From Streptomyces sp. AV19 (lineage in GTDB: Bacteria > Actinomycetota > Actinomycetes > Streptomycetales > Streptomycetaceae), in assembly GCF_015999245.1 (NCBI RefSeq), contig NZ_JAEAMR010000010.1:900046-953946 (forward strand): a stretch of DNA of 53,901 nt. The letters are read 5' to 3'. Numbering within the stretch: the first letter of the stretch is position 1; each line of letters opens with the position of its first letter. Both the position numbers and the translations under genes were made by a program. Under the pieces are notes generated by a model. It saw only the letters and a list, made by a program, of their open reading frames with translations, searched no databases and had not been told where the DNA came from. Of this stretch, positions 29,183 to 37,269 are shown piece after piece.

Positions 29183-29944
29183 ATGACCGCACAGGAGCCC
29201 GCCGGCACCGGCCGGGTGGCGCTGATCACCGGGGCGAGCCGCGGCATCGGCCACGCCATCGCCGAGGCCCTCGTCGCCCGCGGCGACAGCGTCGTCATCA
29301 CCGGCCGCAACGAGGAGGCGCTGAAGGACGCCGTCGCCTCGCTCGGCGCCGGCCGGGCGCTCGGCGTGCCCGGCAAGGCGCACGACGAGGCCCATCAGGC
29401 CGCCGCGGTCGACGCCGCGATGGAACGCTTCGGCCGCGTCGACTACCTCGTCAACAACGCGGGGACGAACCCGGTGTTCGGCCCCATCGCCGACACCGAC
29501 CTCGCCGTCGCCCGCAAGGTCTTCGAGACCAACGTCGTCTCCGCGCTCGGCTTCGCCCAGCGCACCTGGCACGCCTGGCAGAAGGAGAACGGCGGGGCGA
29601 TCGTCAACGTCACCTCCATCGCCGGCCTCGCCGCCTCCCCCTTCGTCGGCGTCTACGGCATGAGCAAGGCCGCCATGGCCAACCTCACCCTCCAGCTCGC
29701 CCACGAGATGGCCCCGAAGGTGCGCGTCAACTCCATCGCGCCCGCCGTGGTGAAGACGAAGTTCGCCGCCGCCCTCTACGAGGGACGCGAGGCGGAGGCC
29801 ACCGCGTCCTACCCGCTGGGCCGCCTCGGCGTCCCGGAGGACGTGGCCGGGGCGGCCGCGTTCCTGCTCTCGGACGCCGCCGGGTGGGTCACCGGACAGA
29901 CGCTCGTCGTGGACGGGGGGCTGTTCCTGAACGCCGGGGTCTGA
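29183..29944 (+). CDS. SDR-family oxidoreductase
   Basis: A 253-residue short-chain dehydrogenase. Cofactor motif TGASRGIG, NNAGTNP, catalytic TSIAG...VYGMSKAAM, and the C-terminal GWVTGQTLVVDGGLFL are intact. It differs from the preceding SDR, so it is not a recent duplicate. The substrate is unknown; SDRs with NNAGTNPVFGP are often annotated as 3-oxoacyl reductases or alcohol dehydrogenases. The GGGAGCAG before ATG 29183 is a fair ribosome-binding site. Confidence 0.88.
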   Translation: MTAQEPAGTGRVALITGASRGIGHAIAEALVARGDSVVITGRNEEALKDAVASLGAGRALGVPGKAHDEAHQAAAVDAAMERFGRVDYLVNNAGTNPVFGPIADTDLAVARKVFETNVVSALGFAQRTWHAWQKENGGAIVNVTSIAGLAASPFVGVYGMSKAAMANLTLQLAHEMAPKVRVNSIAPAVVKTKFAAALYEGREAEATASYPLGRLGVPEDVAGAAAFLLSDAAGWVTGQTLVVDGGLFLNAGV

Positions 29945-30037
29945 GGCCCTTCGTCCGGGCTTCTTCGTCCGAGCTTCTTCGTCCGAGCTTCTTCGCTTCT
30001 TGGTCCGAGCCTCTTGGTCCGAGCCTCTTCGTCGGGC
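29945..30037 (+). repeat. 14-bp minisatellite (CTTCTTCGTCCGAG units)
   Basis: About six imperfect copies of CTTCTTCGTCCGAG or CCTCTTGGTCCGAG follow the stop codon of the SDR gene directly. It is pyrimidine-rich on this strand and not coding. It lies between the SDR and ung genes. Confidence 0.8.
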
Positions 30038-30109
30038 GCGGGACCGTCGTTGTCAGTGGCCCCCGGTATGTTCTCCCCGAGTTCAAGAACAACCCCGGAG
30101 GTTGCTGAC

Positions 30110-30796
30110 GTGACGGTCACCGACGTGCTGCCCGAGTCCTGGCGCGCAGTCCTCGGCGAGGAGCTGGAGAAGCCCTATTTCAGGGAGCTCACCGACTTCG
30201 TCGAGGAGGAGCGGACGAAGGCCCCGGTGTACCCGCCGCGCGGCGAGGTCTTCGCCGCGCTGGAGGCCACCCCCTACGAGCGGGTCAAGGTCCTCGTCCT
30301 CGGCCAGGACCCCTACCACGGCGCCGGCCAGGGGCACGGGCTGTCCTTCTCGGTCCGCCCCGGCGTCAGGACGCCGCCCTCCCTGCGCAACATCTACAAG
30401 GAGATGCGCGAGGAGCTCGGCTACGACATCCCCGACAACGGCTATCTGCTGCCCTGGGCCCAGCAGGGAGTCCTGCTGCTCAACGCGGTGCTGACGGTCC
30501 GTGGCGGGGAGCCCAACTCCCACAAGGGCAAGGGCTGGGAGAAGTTCACCGACGCGGTGATCCGCGCCGTCGTCTCCCGGCCCGACCCGGCCGTCTTCGT
30601 CCTCTGGGGCAACTACGCCCAGAAGAAGCTGCCGTTGATCGACGAGTCGCGGCACACCGTCGTCAAGGGCGCCCACCCCTCGCCGCTGTCGGCCAAGCGC
30701 TTCTTCGGCAGCCGCCCCTTCTCCCAGATCAACGAGGCGATCCAGGCCCAGGGCCACGAGCCGGTCGACTGGCGGATCCCGGACCTGGAGGTCTGA
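30110..30796 (+). CDS. ung: Uracil-DNA glycosylase, family 1
   Basis: A 228-residue UDG. The water-activating motif GQDPYHGAGQGHGLSFSV is present with catalytic Asp. LLPWAQQGVLLLN and the leucine-loop motif HPSPLSAKRFFGSRPF are also intact. It removes uracil from DNA in base-excision repair. GTG 30110 is chosen because CGGAGG is 8 nt upstream; an earlier start would run into the minisatellite. Confidence 0.95.
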   Translation: MTVTDVLPESWRAVLGEELEKPYFRELTDFVEEERTKAPVYPPRGEVFAALEATPYERVKVLVLGQDPYHGAGQGHGLSFSVRPGVRTPPSLRNIYKEMREELGYDIPDNGYLLPWAQQGVLLLNAVLTVRGGEPNSHKGKGWEKFTDAVIRAVVSRPDPAVFVLWGNYAQKKLPLIDESRHTVVKGAHPSPLSAKRFFGSRPFSQINEAIQAQGHEPVDWRIPDLEV

Positions 30797-30801
30797 GCGG
30801 C

Positions 30802-31227
30802 TCAGGCCGGTGCGTGCGCGAAGCGGTAGGGCACGGCCTTGACGCCGTGCTCCGCCGTGAACTCCCCGCCGCCCGTCAGACCGGCCAGCTCGCCGCCGCC
30901 CGAGCCGGCCACCACCTCGAACGAGCAGCGCACCGCGCCCCGTTCGTCGAAGGTGCCGCTCTCGCGCACCACGAAGGAGCCGCGCCGGCCGCCGACCGAG
31001 CCGTCGAACTGCTGATGGCCGGTGAACGAGCCCGTCCCGTCCGGGTGGTAGACGATCGTGTACGCGCAGTGGGTGCCGGCCGCCTCGATGGCGCCGGTGT
31101 AGGTGTTGCGCACCGCGGCCCGGGCGAGGCGGGTTCCGTCCGGGGTCCGGGCGAGTTCCTCCTCGTCCCAGCCGTCGAAGGTGAAGGTACCGGTGGTGGC
31201 GGTGGCGGTGGTGGTGTGCATGGTCAT
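30802..31227 (-). CDS. DUF3224 family protein
   Basis: A 141-residue beta-barrel-like protein: ATTGTFTFDGWDEEE, GAIEAAGTHCAYTIVYHPDGTGSFTGHQQFDGSVGGRRGSFVVRESGTFD and LTGGGEFTAEHG. This is the DUF3224 family, thought to be a lipocalin or allene-oxide-cyclase-like fold of unknown role. Start ATG 31227 (MTMHTTT) follows GAAAGG. It ends 5 bp from the end of ung (convergent) and is divergent from the WYL regulator, which very likely controls it. Confidence 0.87.
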   Translation of the reverse strand: MTMHTTTATATTGTFTFDGWDEEELARTPDGTRLARAAVRNTYTGAIEAAGTHCAYTIVYHPDGTGSFTGHQQFDGSVGGRRGSFVVRESGTFDERGAVRCSFEVVAGSGGGELAGLTGGGEFTAEHGVKAVPYRFAHAPA

Positions 31228-31275
31228 GACGGGGCCTTTCGGTGGTGCCGGTTTGGCGACGCCCACCACCCTGTC

Positions 31276-31308
31276 GCCCGTACCTGACACCTTCTGTCAG
31301 GTACGGGC
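31276..31308. promoter_or_regulatory. Perfect 14-bp-arm inverted repeat, operator of the WYL regulator
   Basis: GCCCGTACCTGACA (31276-31289) and TGTCAGGTACGGGC (31295-31308) flank CCTTC. It lies in the 86-bp gap between the divergent DUF3224 and regulator genes, 6 bp before the regulator ATG. The core CCTGACA-N5-TGTCAGG is the pattern expected for a YafY-type WYL regulator operator. Confidence 0.8.
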
Positions 31309-31313
31309 GGGGG

Positions 31314-32315
31314 ATGCTGAAGAATGCCGGGGTGCGTGCCGACCGACTGCTCTCGTTGCTTCTGTTGCTTCAGAACCGGGGGCGCATGACCGCTCCCGAA
31401 CTCGCGGCGGAGCTGGAGGTCTCCGTCCGCACGGTCTACCGGGACGTCGAGGCGCTCGGCGCCTCCGGCGTCCCCGTCCGCGCCGACCGAGGCCCCGACG
31501 GCGGGTACTCCCTGCTCGACGGTTACCGCACCCGGCTGACCGGCCTCACCGAGGACGAGGCCGGCTCCCTCGCCCTGGCCACCGTGCCCGGCGCCGCCGC
31601 CGAACTGGGGCTGGGCGCCGACCTCGCCGCCGCGCGCCTGAAGCTGGAAGCGGCGCTGCCCGCCGGGCTCGGCGACCGGGCCCGCCGGGTCCAGGAACGC
31701 TTCCACCTCGACGCCGACGCGTGGTTCCGGGACCCCGAGCCCGTACCGCACCTGGCGACCCTCGCCGAGGGGGTGTGGCGGCAGCGCGTGCTGCGCCTGC
31801 ACTACCGGCGCTGGAAGGGCGAAGTGCGCAGGGAGCTGGAGCCGTTGGGGCTCGTGCTCAAGGGCGGCATCTGGTACCTCGTGGCCCGGTCGGGTTCGGG
31901 GGAGGACGTCGTCCGTACGTACCGGGTCGGCCGGGTCCTCGCCGCGGAACTGCTGGACGGGCGCTTCGAGCGGCCGGCCGGCTTCGAGCTCGCCGACCAC
32001 TGGCGCCGGTCCGCGCGGCGGCTGGAGGACGCGCGCCTCCAGGGCGAGGCCCTGCTGCGCCTCGCCCCGGCCGGACTCGCGCTGCTGCCCATGAAGTTCG
32101 GGGCCGAGGGGAGGCGGGCCGTGGAAGGGGCGGGTGCGCCGGACGCGGAGGGGCGGGTGACGGTGACGCTGCCCGTCGAGACGCTGCGGGTGGCCGTCCA
32201 CGACGTGCTGGGGCTCGGGGCGGAGGCGGAGGTGCTGGGGCCGGCGGAGTTGCGGGCGGCGGTCGGGGAGGCGGTCGCCGCGCTCGCCGGCCGGTATCAA
32301 CGTCCGTACACCTGA
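31314..32315 (+). CDS. HTH-WYL transcriptional regulator (YafY type)
   Basis: A 333-residue regulator. An HTH_11 winged helix lies at the N-terminus (RADRLLSLLLLLQNRGRMTAPELAAELEVSVRTVYRDVEALGASGVPV). A WYL domain follows in the middle (LRLHYRRWKGEVRRELEPLGLVLKGGIWYLVARS; WYL itself is visible), then a WCX-like C-terminal part. WYL domains sense ligands such as nucleotides or nucleic acids. ATG 31314 is used; GTG 31332 is possible. It probably binds the inverted repeat just upstream and regulates itself and DUF3224. The last 19 bp overlap the convergent lipoprotein gene. Confidence 0.88.
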   Translation: MLKNAGVRADRLLSLLLLLQNRGRMTAPELAAELEVSVRTVYRDVEALGASGVPVRADRGPDGGYSLLDGYRTRLTGLTEDEAGSLALATVPGAAAELGLGADLAAARLKLEAALPAGLGDRARRVQERFHLDADAWFRDPEPVPHLATLAEGVWRQRVLRLHYRRWKGEVRRELEPLGLVLKGGIWYLVARSGSGEDVVRTYRVGRVLAAELLDGRFERPAGFELADHWRRSARRLEDARLQGEALLRLAPAGLALLPMKFGAEGRRAVEGAGAPDAEGRVTVTLPVETLRVAVHDVLGLGAEAEVLGPAELRAAVGEAVAALAGRYQRPYT

Positions 32316-32989
32316 CGGCAGATGCGCGAGGCGTCGCTGCCCGGCTGCCAGCGGCCGTAGCGCTCGCCGAGCGCGCAGGTGCCGGAACGCGCCGGGGGCG
32401 GTGCGGGAGGGGCGGCGGGCGGTGCGGGTGCCGGGCGGCGCGGCGGGTCGGGGGCGGGGTGCCGGGGTTCCGGGGCGGGGTCGGCGTGGCGTGAGGGTGG
32501 GGGTGGGGGAGCGGGGGCTTCCCGTGGTGGGGGAGGGGGTGGTGGAGGTGGGGGTGCGGCCGAGGTAGGGGGTGGAGGGGCGTCCGAGTGGCGGTCGGGG
32601 GGTGGGGGGTGGCGAGGGCGGTGTGGTTCGTCGGGTGGGTCGGTGTCGGGGTCGGTGTCCGTGTCGGTGCTGGGGTTTGTGGTGGTGTCGGTGAAGTCCC
32701 GGGTGTGGGAGGGGTCGGTGGGGTCGGTGGGGGTGTCCGGGAAGGGGCCCGGGGACCGGTGGCCTTCCTCGGCGGGGGCCGGGGCGCCGGGGGCGGTCGG
32801 GTCGTGTGATGTCCCCGGGCCGGTGTCGACCAGGGATTCGCGGTTTCGTCCCGGGACGATGGCGTTCTGGTCGGCGGTGTGGGGTGTGCCGGGGCGGTGG
32901 GGCGGGTGGGGGGAGAGGGAGACACAGCCGGTGGTGGGGGTGAGGGTGGCCAGCGCCATGAGGAGGGTGGCTGCGGGGAGTTTGCGCAT
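32297..32989 (-). CDS. Proline-rich putative lipoprotein
   Basis: A 230-residue protein. The N-terminal MRKLPAATLLMALATLTPTTGC resembles a lipoprotein signal with cleavage before Cys; the lipobox is weak. A ~140-residue stretch rich in Pro, Thr, Asp and Arg follows (including runs of 8-10 Pro), probably unfolded and spanning the cell wall. A conserved-looking end, CALGERYGRWQPGSDASRICRQVYGR, has two Cys. The role is unknown. The ATG has GGTGGG close upstream. It shares its last 19 bp with the regulator on the other strand. Confidence 0.6.
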   Translation of the reverse strand: MRKLPAATLLMALATLTPTTGCVSLSPHPPHRPGTPHTADQNAIVPGRNRESLVDTGPGTSHDPTAPGAPAPAEEGHRSPGPFPDTPTDPTDPSHTRDFTDTTTNPSTDTDTDPDTDPPDEPHRPRHPPPPDRHSDAPPPPTSAAPPPPPPPPPPREAPAPPPPPSRHADPAPEPRHPAPDPPRRPAPAPPAAPPAPPPARSGTCALGERYGRWQPGSDASRICRQVYGR

Positions 32990-33104
32990 CCCACCAACGC
33001 TGGTCTTTGTGGGGGGTGTTGGGAACTCCCCGTGGGGGTGATGGTGGGGTGGGGGGTGGGTGGGGGCGCGGTGGGGTGCGCCTCTGCGCCGTGGTGCGGG
33101 TGGG

Positions 33105-33680
33105 GGAGTTTTCCCCAGCCCCGCCCTTTCACCGTTTCCGCAGGGGCTGCGCCCCTTCGTAACCCCGCGTGGCGCGGGCCGCGCCGATCCGCGCTCCGCG
33201 CGGTGGGCGGGGGCTCCGCCCCCTGCACCCCTGCGGGGCTCCGCCCCTGCACCCCACCGGGGCTTCGCCCCTGGCCCCCGGAGGGGGCGCGCCCGCGATC
33301 TCGACGGGCTGCACTTCGGACGCTCCGCCCCCGCACCTCGGGCGCTCCGCCCCTGGACCCCGGAGGGGGCCATGCCTGGCCTCCGGAGGGGGGCGTACCT
33401 GGGCCTCCGGAGAGGGGCGTACCTGGGCCTCCGGAGAGGGGCGTGCCTGGGCTCCGGAGGGGGCTGTGCCCGGGCTTCGGAGGGGGTCGTGTCCTTCACC
33501 CCCTGTGCCCCGGTTCGGGGCTCCGCCCCGGGCCCCGCAAAGCGGCTGCTGTTTTGTCCTCAGGCTCCCCGGAGGGCACCCCCGGACAGGCTGGTTGCGG
33601 GCTCCGCCCCGGATCCTGCAACCGCGCTTCGCGCGGTGGTCCTCAAACGCCGGACGGGCTGGATCGGGGATCCGCCCCGG
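33105..33680. repeat. Modular GC-rich intergenic repeat, copy 3 (left arm)
   Basis: The 32990-34272 gap (1283 bp) carries no gene. Its left part begins with CCGCCCTTTCACCGTTTCC and has many GGGGCTNCGCCCC hairpins, GGCTTCGCCCC, CGCGCTTCGCGCGGTGG and GTCCTCAAACGCCGGACGGG. A reversed copy of the opening word lies at the far side (about 34175-34205), so the whole gap is roughly an inverted structure. Unlike other copies it lies between two divergent gene starts. Confidence 0.7.
33380..33491 (+). repeat. 24-bp tandem repeat
   Basis: About five units of CCTCCGGAGAGGGGCGTACC plus TGGG, decaying toward the right (CTCCGGAGGGGGCTGTGCCC, CTTCGGAGGGGGTCGTG). The units abut without spacers. Confidence 0.8.
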
Positions 33681-33685
33681 CTTGT

Positions 33686-34000
33686 CAACGCCGCTGCGTT
33701 TCTTGGCAGTTCCCCATCGCGCAGGGGCAACGCGGCTTCGCCGCGAGGTCCTCAGGCTCTCCCGGAAGGAGGAGCAGCGGCGGGCCGGGCGGGCCCCCCC
33801 CCCCGCGCGGGGGGGCCCCCCCCCCCCCCCCCGGGGGGGGCGCCCGCCCCCCCCCCCGCCCCCCCCCCGCGCCCGGGGCCCCCCCCCCCCGCCCCGCCCC
33901 CCCCCCCAACGCCGCTGCGTTTCTTGGCAGTCCCCCATCGCGCAGGGGCAACGCGGCTTCGCCGCGAGGTCCTCAGGCTCTCCCGGAAGGAGGAGCAGCG
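33686..34000 (+). repeat. 94-bp direct repeat flanking an all-G/C tract
   Basis: Positions 33686-33779 and 33907-34000 are identical except for one base (CAGTTCCCC versus CAGTCCCCC). Each starts CAACGCCGCTGCGTTTCTTG and ends GGAGGAGCAGCG. Between them (about 33781-33906) there is not a single A or T, mostly long C and G runs. Such a tract is unlike anything else in the window and may be a sequencing or assembly artefact. Confidence 0.85.
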
Positions 34001-34112
34001 CCGGACGGGCCGGACAGCCCGTCCGGCGCTTGAGGACCACCGCGCGAAGCGCGGTTGCGGCAGCCGGCCGGCACCGGAGCCTCGCAAGGGCGCAGGGGCC
34101 CACCGCGCGGAG

Positions 34113-34158
34113 CGCGTCCCCGCGTCCCCGCGTCCCCGCGTCCCCGCGTCCCCGCGGG
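34113..34158 (+). repeat. 9-bp tandem repeat (GCGTCCCC units)
   Basis: Five copies of CGTCCCCG in tandem within the gap before the oxidoreductase gene. No coding or regulatory role is visible. Confidence 0.75.
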
Positions 34159-34272
34159 TTCCGAAGGGGCGCAGCCCCTGCGGAAACGGCGAAAGGGCCG
34201 GGTCGGGGCTACAGCCGTCCCCGTCCCCACCCGCACGTATGCTGCACGGACGGACACCACCAAGGAGGACCC

Positions 34273-35178
34273 GTGAAGGTCGGCTGCATCGGACTCGGCG
34301 ACATCGCGCAGAAGGCGTACCTGCCCGTGCTCGGCACCCGGCCCGGCGTCGAACTGCACCTGCAGACCCGTACGCAGAGCACCCTCACCCGCGTCGCGGA
34401 CGCCCACCGCGTCCCCCCGGAGCGGCGGCACGCCGACCTGGACTCCCTCCTGTCCGCCGGCCTCGACGCGGCGTTCGTGCACGCCCCGACGGCCGCCCAC
34501 CCGGAGATCGTCACCCGGCTGCTGGAGGCCGGGGTCCCGGTCCACGTGGACAAGCCCCTTGCCGCCGAACTGGCCGTGTGCGAGCGCCTGGTGCGGCTGG
34601 CCCGGGAGCGGGGCGTCCCGCTGGCCGTCGGGTTCAACCGCCGTCACGCGCCCGGCTACGTCCAGTGCCTGGACCACCCGCGCGACCTGATCCTCCTGCA
34701 GAAGAACCGGCTGGGGCTGGCGGAGGAGGCCCGGACCCTGGTCTACGACGACTTCATTCACGTCGTCGATACCCTGAGGTTCCTCGTTCCCGGGCCTGTC
34801 GAGCACGTGGACGTGCGCGGGCGGGGGCGCGACGGGCTCGTCGAGCACGTCGTCCTCCAGCTCTCCGGCGACGGCTTCACCGCCCTCGGCGTCATGAACC
34901 GGGCGAGCGGCTCGACCGAGGAGGTCCTGGAGGTCTCGGGGCAGGACTCCAAACGGCAGGTGGTCAACCTCGCCGAGGTCATCGACCACAAGGGACAGCC
35001 CACCGTGCGCCGACGCGGCGACTGGGTCCCCGTCGCCCGCCAGCGGGGGATCGAGCAGTGCGTCGACGTCTTCCTCGAAGCGGTGCGCACCGGCAAGACG
35101 CCCGACGTCGAGGACGCCCTGCGCACCCACGAGCTGTGCGAGCGCGTCGTCAACGCCCTGGAGGAGCAGGCTTCCTGA
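34273..35178 (+). CDS. Gfo/Idh/MocA-family oxidoreductase
   Basis: A 301-residue NAD(P)-dependent oxidoreductase. Rossmann start VKVGCIGLGDIAQKAYLPVL, VHAPTAAHPEIVTRLLEAGVPVHVDKPLA (the family's EKP-type motif as DKP) and FNRRHAPGY are clear. Substrates in the family are mostly sugars or cyclitols; this one is unknown. GTG 34273 follows AAGGAGGA by 3-4 nt, a strong site that rules out the long upstream frame. A -10-like TATGCT lies at 34238-34243. It overlaps lnt tail-to-tail by 29 bp. Confidence 0.87.
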   Translation: MKVGCIGLGDIAQKAYLPVLGTRPGVELHLQTRTQSTLTRVADAHRVPPERRHADLDSLLSAGLDAAFVHAPTAAHPEIVTRLLEAGVPVHVDKPLAAELAVCERLVRLARERGVPLAVGFNRRHAPGYVQCLDHPRDLILLQKNRLGLAEEARTLVYDDFIHVVDTLRFLVPGPVEHVDVRGRGRDGLVEHVVLQLSGDGFTALGVMNRASGSTEEVLEVSGQDSKRQVVNLAEVIDHKGQPTVRRRGDWVPVARQRGIEQCVDVFLEAVRTGKTPDVEDALRTHELCERVVNALEEQAS

Positions 35179-36694
35179 GTGCCAGGACGGGGGCGGAGAG
35201 GAGCAGCGTCGCCAGCGCGGCCCAGACCGGCCAGTCGCCGAATCGCGCGTACGGGCTCGTGCCCTCGGCCAGCGGCACGTCGTAGACGACCGCGGCGGAG
35301 CGGTCGGTGCCCACCCACCGGCCGACCGTGCGGCCGCGCGCGTCCGCGACCGCGCTGACGCCGGTCAGTGTCGCGTGCACCACCGGCCGCCAGGTCTCCG
35401 CGGCCCGCAGCGCGGCGAGGGAGGCGTGCTGCTCCGGGGCCCAGCTGTGCTGGAAGGTGGATGTCGCGGACTGCGCGACGATCAACTGGGCGCCGTCACG
35501 GGCCAGTTGACGGCTCATGTCGGGGAAGGCGGACTCGAAGCACACCAACGGGCCGACCCGCAGCCCGGCGCCCGCCCCCGACGGCAGCCGCATCACCACC
35601 GGCCGCTCGCCCCGCCCTCGGTCCTCGCCCGCCGCCTTGCCCACGGAGGTGGCCCAGCCGAGCAGCGAACGGAAGGGGACGTACTCGCCGAAGGGCACCA
35701 GCCGCATCTTGTCGTAGCGGTCGCCGGTGGGTCCGTCCGGACCGATCAGTACGGAGCTCTTGAAGATCCCGGGGTGGTCGGAGCGCCGCGCGTCCACGTT
35801 GACCAGCAGGTCGGCGCCGACGGTCCGGGAGAGCGCGGCGAGTCTGGCGCGCAGGCCGGCGTCCCGGGCCAGGTCCGTGCCGACGCTGCTCTCGCCCCAC
35901 ACCACCAGATCGACCCGCCGCCCGGCCAGTTCGCGGGTGAGCGCCTCCTCGCGGTCGAAGCGCCGCCACGCCCCGTCGCCGGCCGCCGGGACCACGCCCG
36001 GCTGCACGATCGCGACCCGTACCGACCCGGCCGTCCGCGGCACCGGCGCCCACCACCACACCCCCGCCACCAGCGCGGCGCACGCCAGCAGCCCCGCCCC
36101 GGCGGCCCGGCGGGCGCCGGGGGCCGAAACGAGTGCTGCCAGCGCGGTGTTGACGGCGACCACCAGCAGGCCGACCAGCCAGACGCCGCCCACCGACGCG
36201 AGCCGGAGCGCCGCCGGAACCTGCCACTGGCTCGCGCCCAGCAGCGCCCAGGGCCCGCCCAAGTACTCCCAGGAGCGGATGAGTTCGGCCAGCAGCCAGC
36301 CCGCCGGAACGACGACGAGCGCCGCAGCGGTACGACGGGGCCCCGGGGCCCCGCCCAGCAGCCGCCATACCAGCAGCCCCCAGGGAACCCACAACAGCCC
36401 CAGCAGCGCCGCCAGTACCAGAATGAAGATGTGCAGGTTCGGCAGCAGCCAGTGGTGGATGGCCAGCAGGAAACCGGCGCCTCCCAGCCATCCCTCCAGC
36501 GCGGCGCGGCGCGGGGAGCGCGCCGAACGCACCAGCAGCAGCCAGGGGACGAGGGCCCCGTACGCCAGCCACCACAGAGCGGGTTCGGGGAAGGTCAGTG
36601 CAGGCAGCGCGCCCGCGGCCACCGCCGCGGGGGCCCGCCAGCGGGGTGCGGCGGCGGTCGGCCCGGACACCTTCGCCGGTGACGTCGGCGTCAT
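35150..36694 (-). CDS. lnt: Apolipoprotein N-acyltransferase
   Basis: A 514-residue membrane enzyme with about six N-terminal helices, a CN-hydrolase domain (about 220-470) and a last C-terminal helix. The Glu-Lys-Cys catalytic triad is seen in VVWGESS, YDKMRLVPFGEYVPF and LVCFESAFPD. It transfers a third acyl chain to lipoproteins at the outer face of the membrane. ATG 36694 follows GAGGGAGAG. Streptomycetes carry lnt-type genes though full lipoprotein N-acylation varies. It is a single-gene unit that converges on the oxidoreductase. Confidence 0.93.
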   Translation of the reverse strand: MTPTSPAKVSGPTAAAPRWRAPAAVAAGALPALTFPEPALWWLAYGALVPWLLLVRSARSPRRAALEGWLGGAGFLLAIHHWLLPNLHIFILVLAALLGLLWVPWGLLVWRLLGGAPGPRRTAAALVVVPAGWLLAELIRSWEYLGGPWALLGASQWQVPAALRLASVGGVWLVGLLVVAVNTALAALVSAPGARRAAGAGLLACAALVAGVWWWAPVPRTAGSVRVAIVQPGVVPAAGDGAWRRFDREEALTRELAGRRVDLVVWGESSVGTDLARDAGLRARLAALSRTVGADLLVNVDARRSDHPGIFKSSVLIGPDGPTGDRYDKMRLVPFGEYVPFRSLLGWATSVGKAAGEDRGRGERPVVMRLPSGAGAGLRVGPLVCFESAFPDMSRQLARDGAQLIVAQSATSTFQHSWAPEQHASLAALRAAETWRPVVHATLTGVSAVADARGRTVGRWVGTDRSAAVVYDVPLAEGTSPYARFGDWPVWAALATLLLSAPVLALRKPAPPGR

Positions 36695-37269
36695 CACACT
36701 CTCCCTCGTCAGGTCCCTTCCGGGCCGCGGTCCGGCCGGATTCCAGTGTGCGCGAGGCCCCGGGACACGCCCGGACCGGTGCGGGTGCGACACACTGGGA
36801 TGTGCTGGAAACAGGAGGACGCCGTGAAAGGGCGCATGGGCACAAGTGCTAGCGCCCCCTTCGATCGCCTGCACACCACACGCATGAGCGGGATCCGGCC
36901 ATCCGCCGGGCGTCCGGTTATCGGTCTGCGCCGAGGCCAAAACCCCGACAACAGCGCGCAATTTTCAGCCTTTCTGGTCGCTACGCAGTGCAGAAACGGT
37001 TCTATGTGTTCCGAAACGAACGGAAGTGATCCATGGGTGGAGCGCCAGAAAGGCGCACAGCGGTACGTATCGCGGGTTATCGCTGTCCCGCCCTGGGCAG
37101 GTACCGGGCAAAACTGGACAGGAACGCTGGTTGCTTGTTGCTGGGGGGCGGCATGACTCGCGCATGTGATCGAATGGCAATCCAGTCGTCACCGGAGGAG
37201 AAGGAACCCTTCCGGGACACGGCTCCCCGTCCATCCATCCATCGACAGCCGATGTCTCGGAGGGGTCCC
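36695..37269. other. Intergenic region before the methyltransferase, with a doubtful small ORF
   Basis: 575 bp between lnt (leftward) and the methyltransferase gene (rightward). It is clearly lower in GC than the genes around it, especially 36930-37040. One open frame, GTG 36824 to TGA 37156 (110 codons), has a good AGGAGG upstream (36814-36819), but its third-position GC is far below local genes and no family is recognised. I regard it as a long leader or promoter region. A TTCCG/CGGAA imperfect inverted repeat lies near 37010-37025. Confidence 0.4.

Noticed and set aside
29945..30037. 14-bp repeats as possible CRISPR or coding repeat
   Set aside because: Units are too short and contiguous, without spacers, and the frame is closed by the SDR stop codon. 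It is a minisatellite.
33380..33491. Regular 24-bp repeats that could suggest a CRISPR array
   Set aside because: The units abut without spacers and decay in one direction; no cas genes are near.
33060..34270. Long open frames through the repeat-rich gap, including an apparent N-terminal extension of the oxidoreductase
   Set aside because: They consist of hairpin repeats translated into Pro/Gly/Arg/Ala runs. A strong AAGGAGGA right before GTG 34273 fixes the true start.
36824..37156. 110-codon ORF with AGGAGG upstream, before the methyltransferase
   Set aside because: Its third-position GC is much lower than in neighbouring genes and no conserved feature is recognisable. It is kept only as a remark in the intergenic entry.
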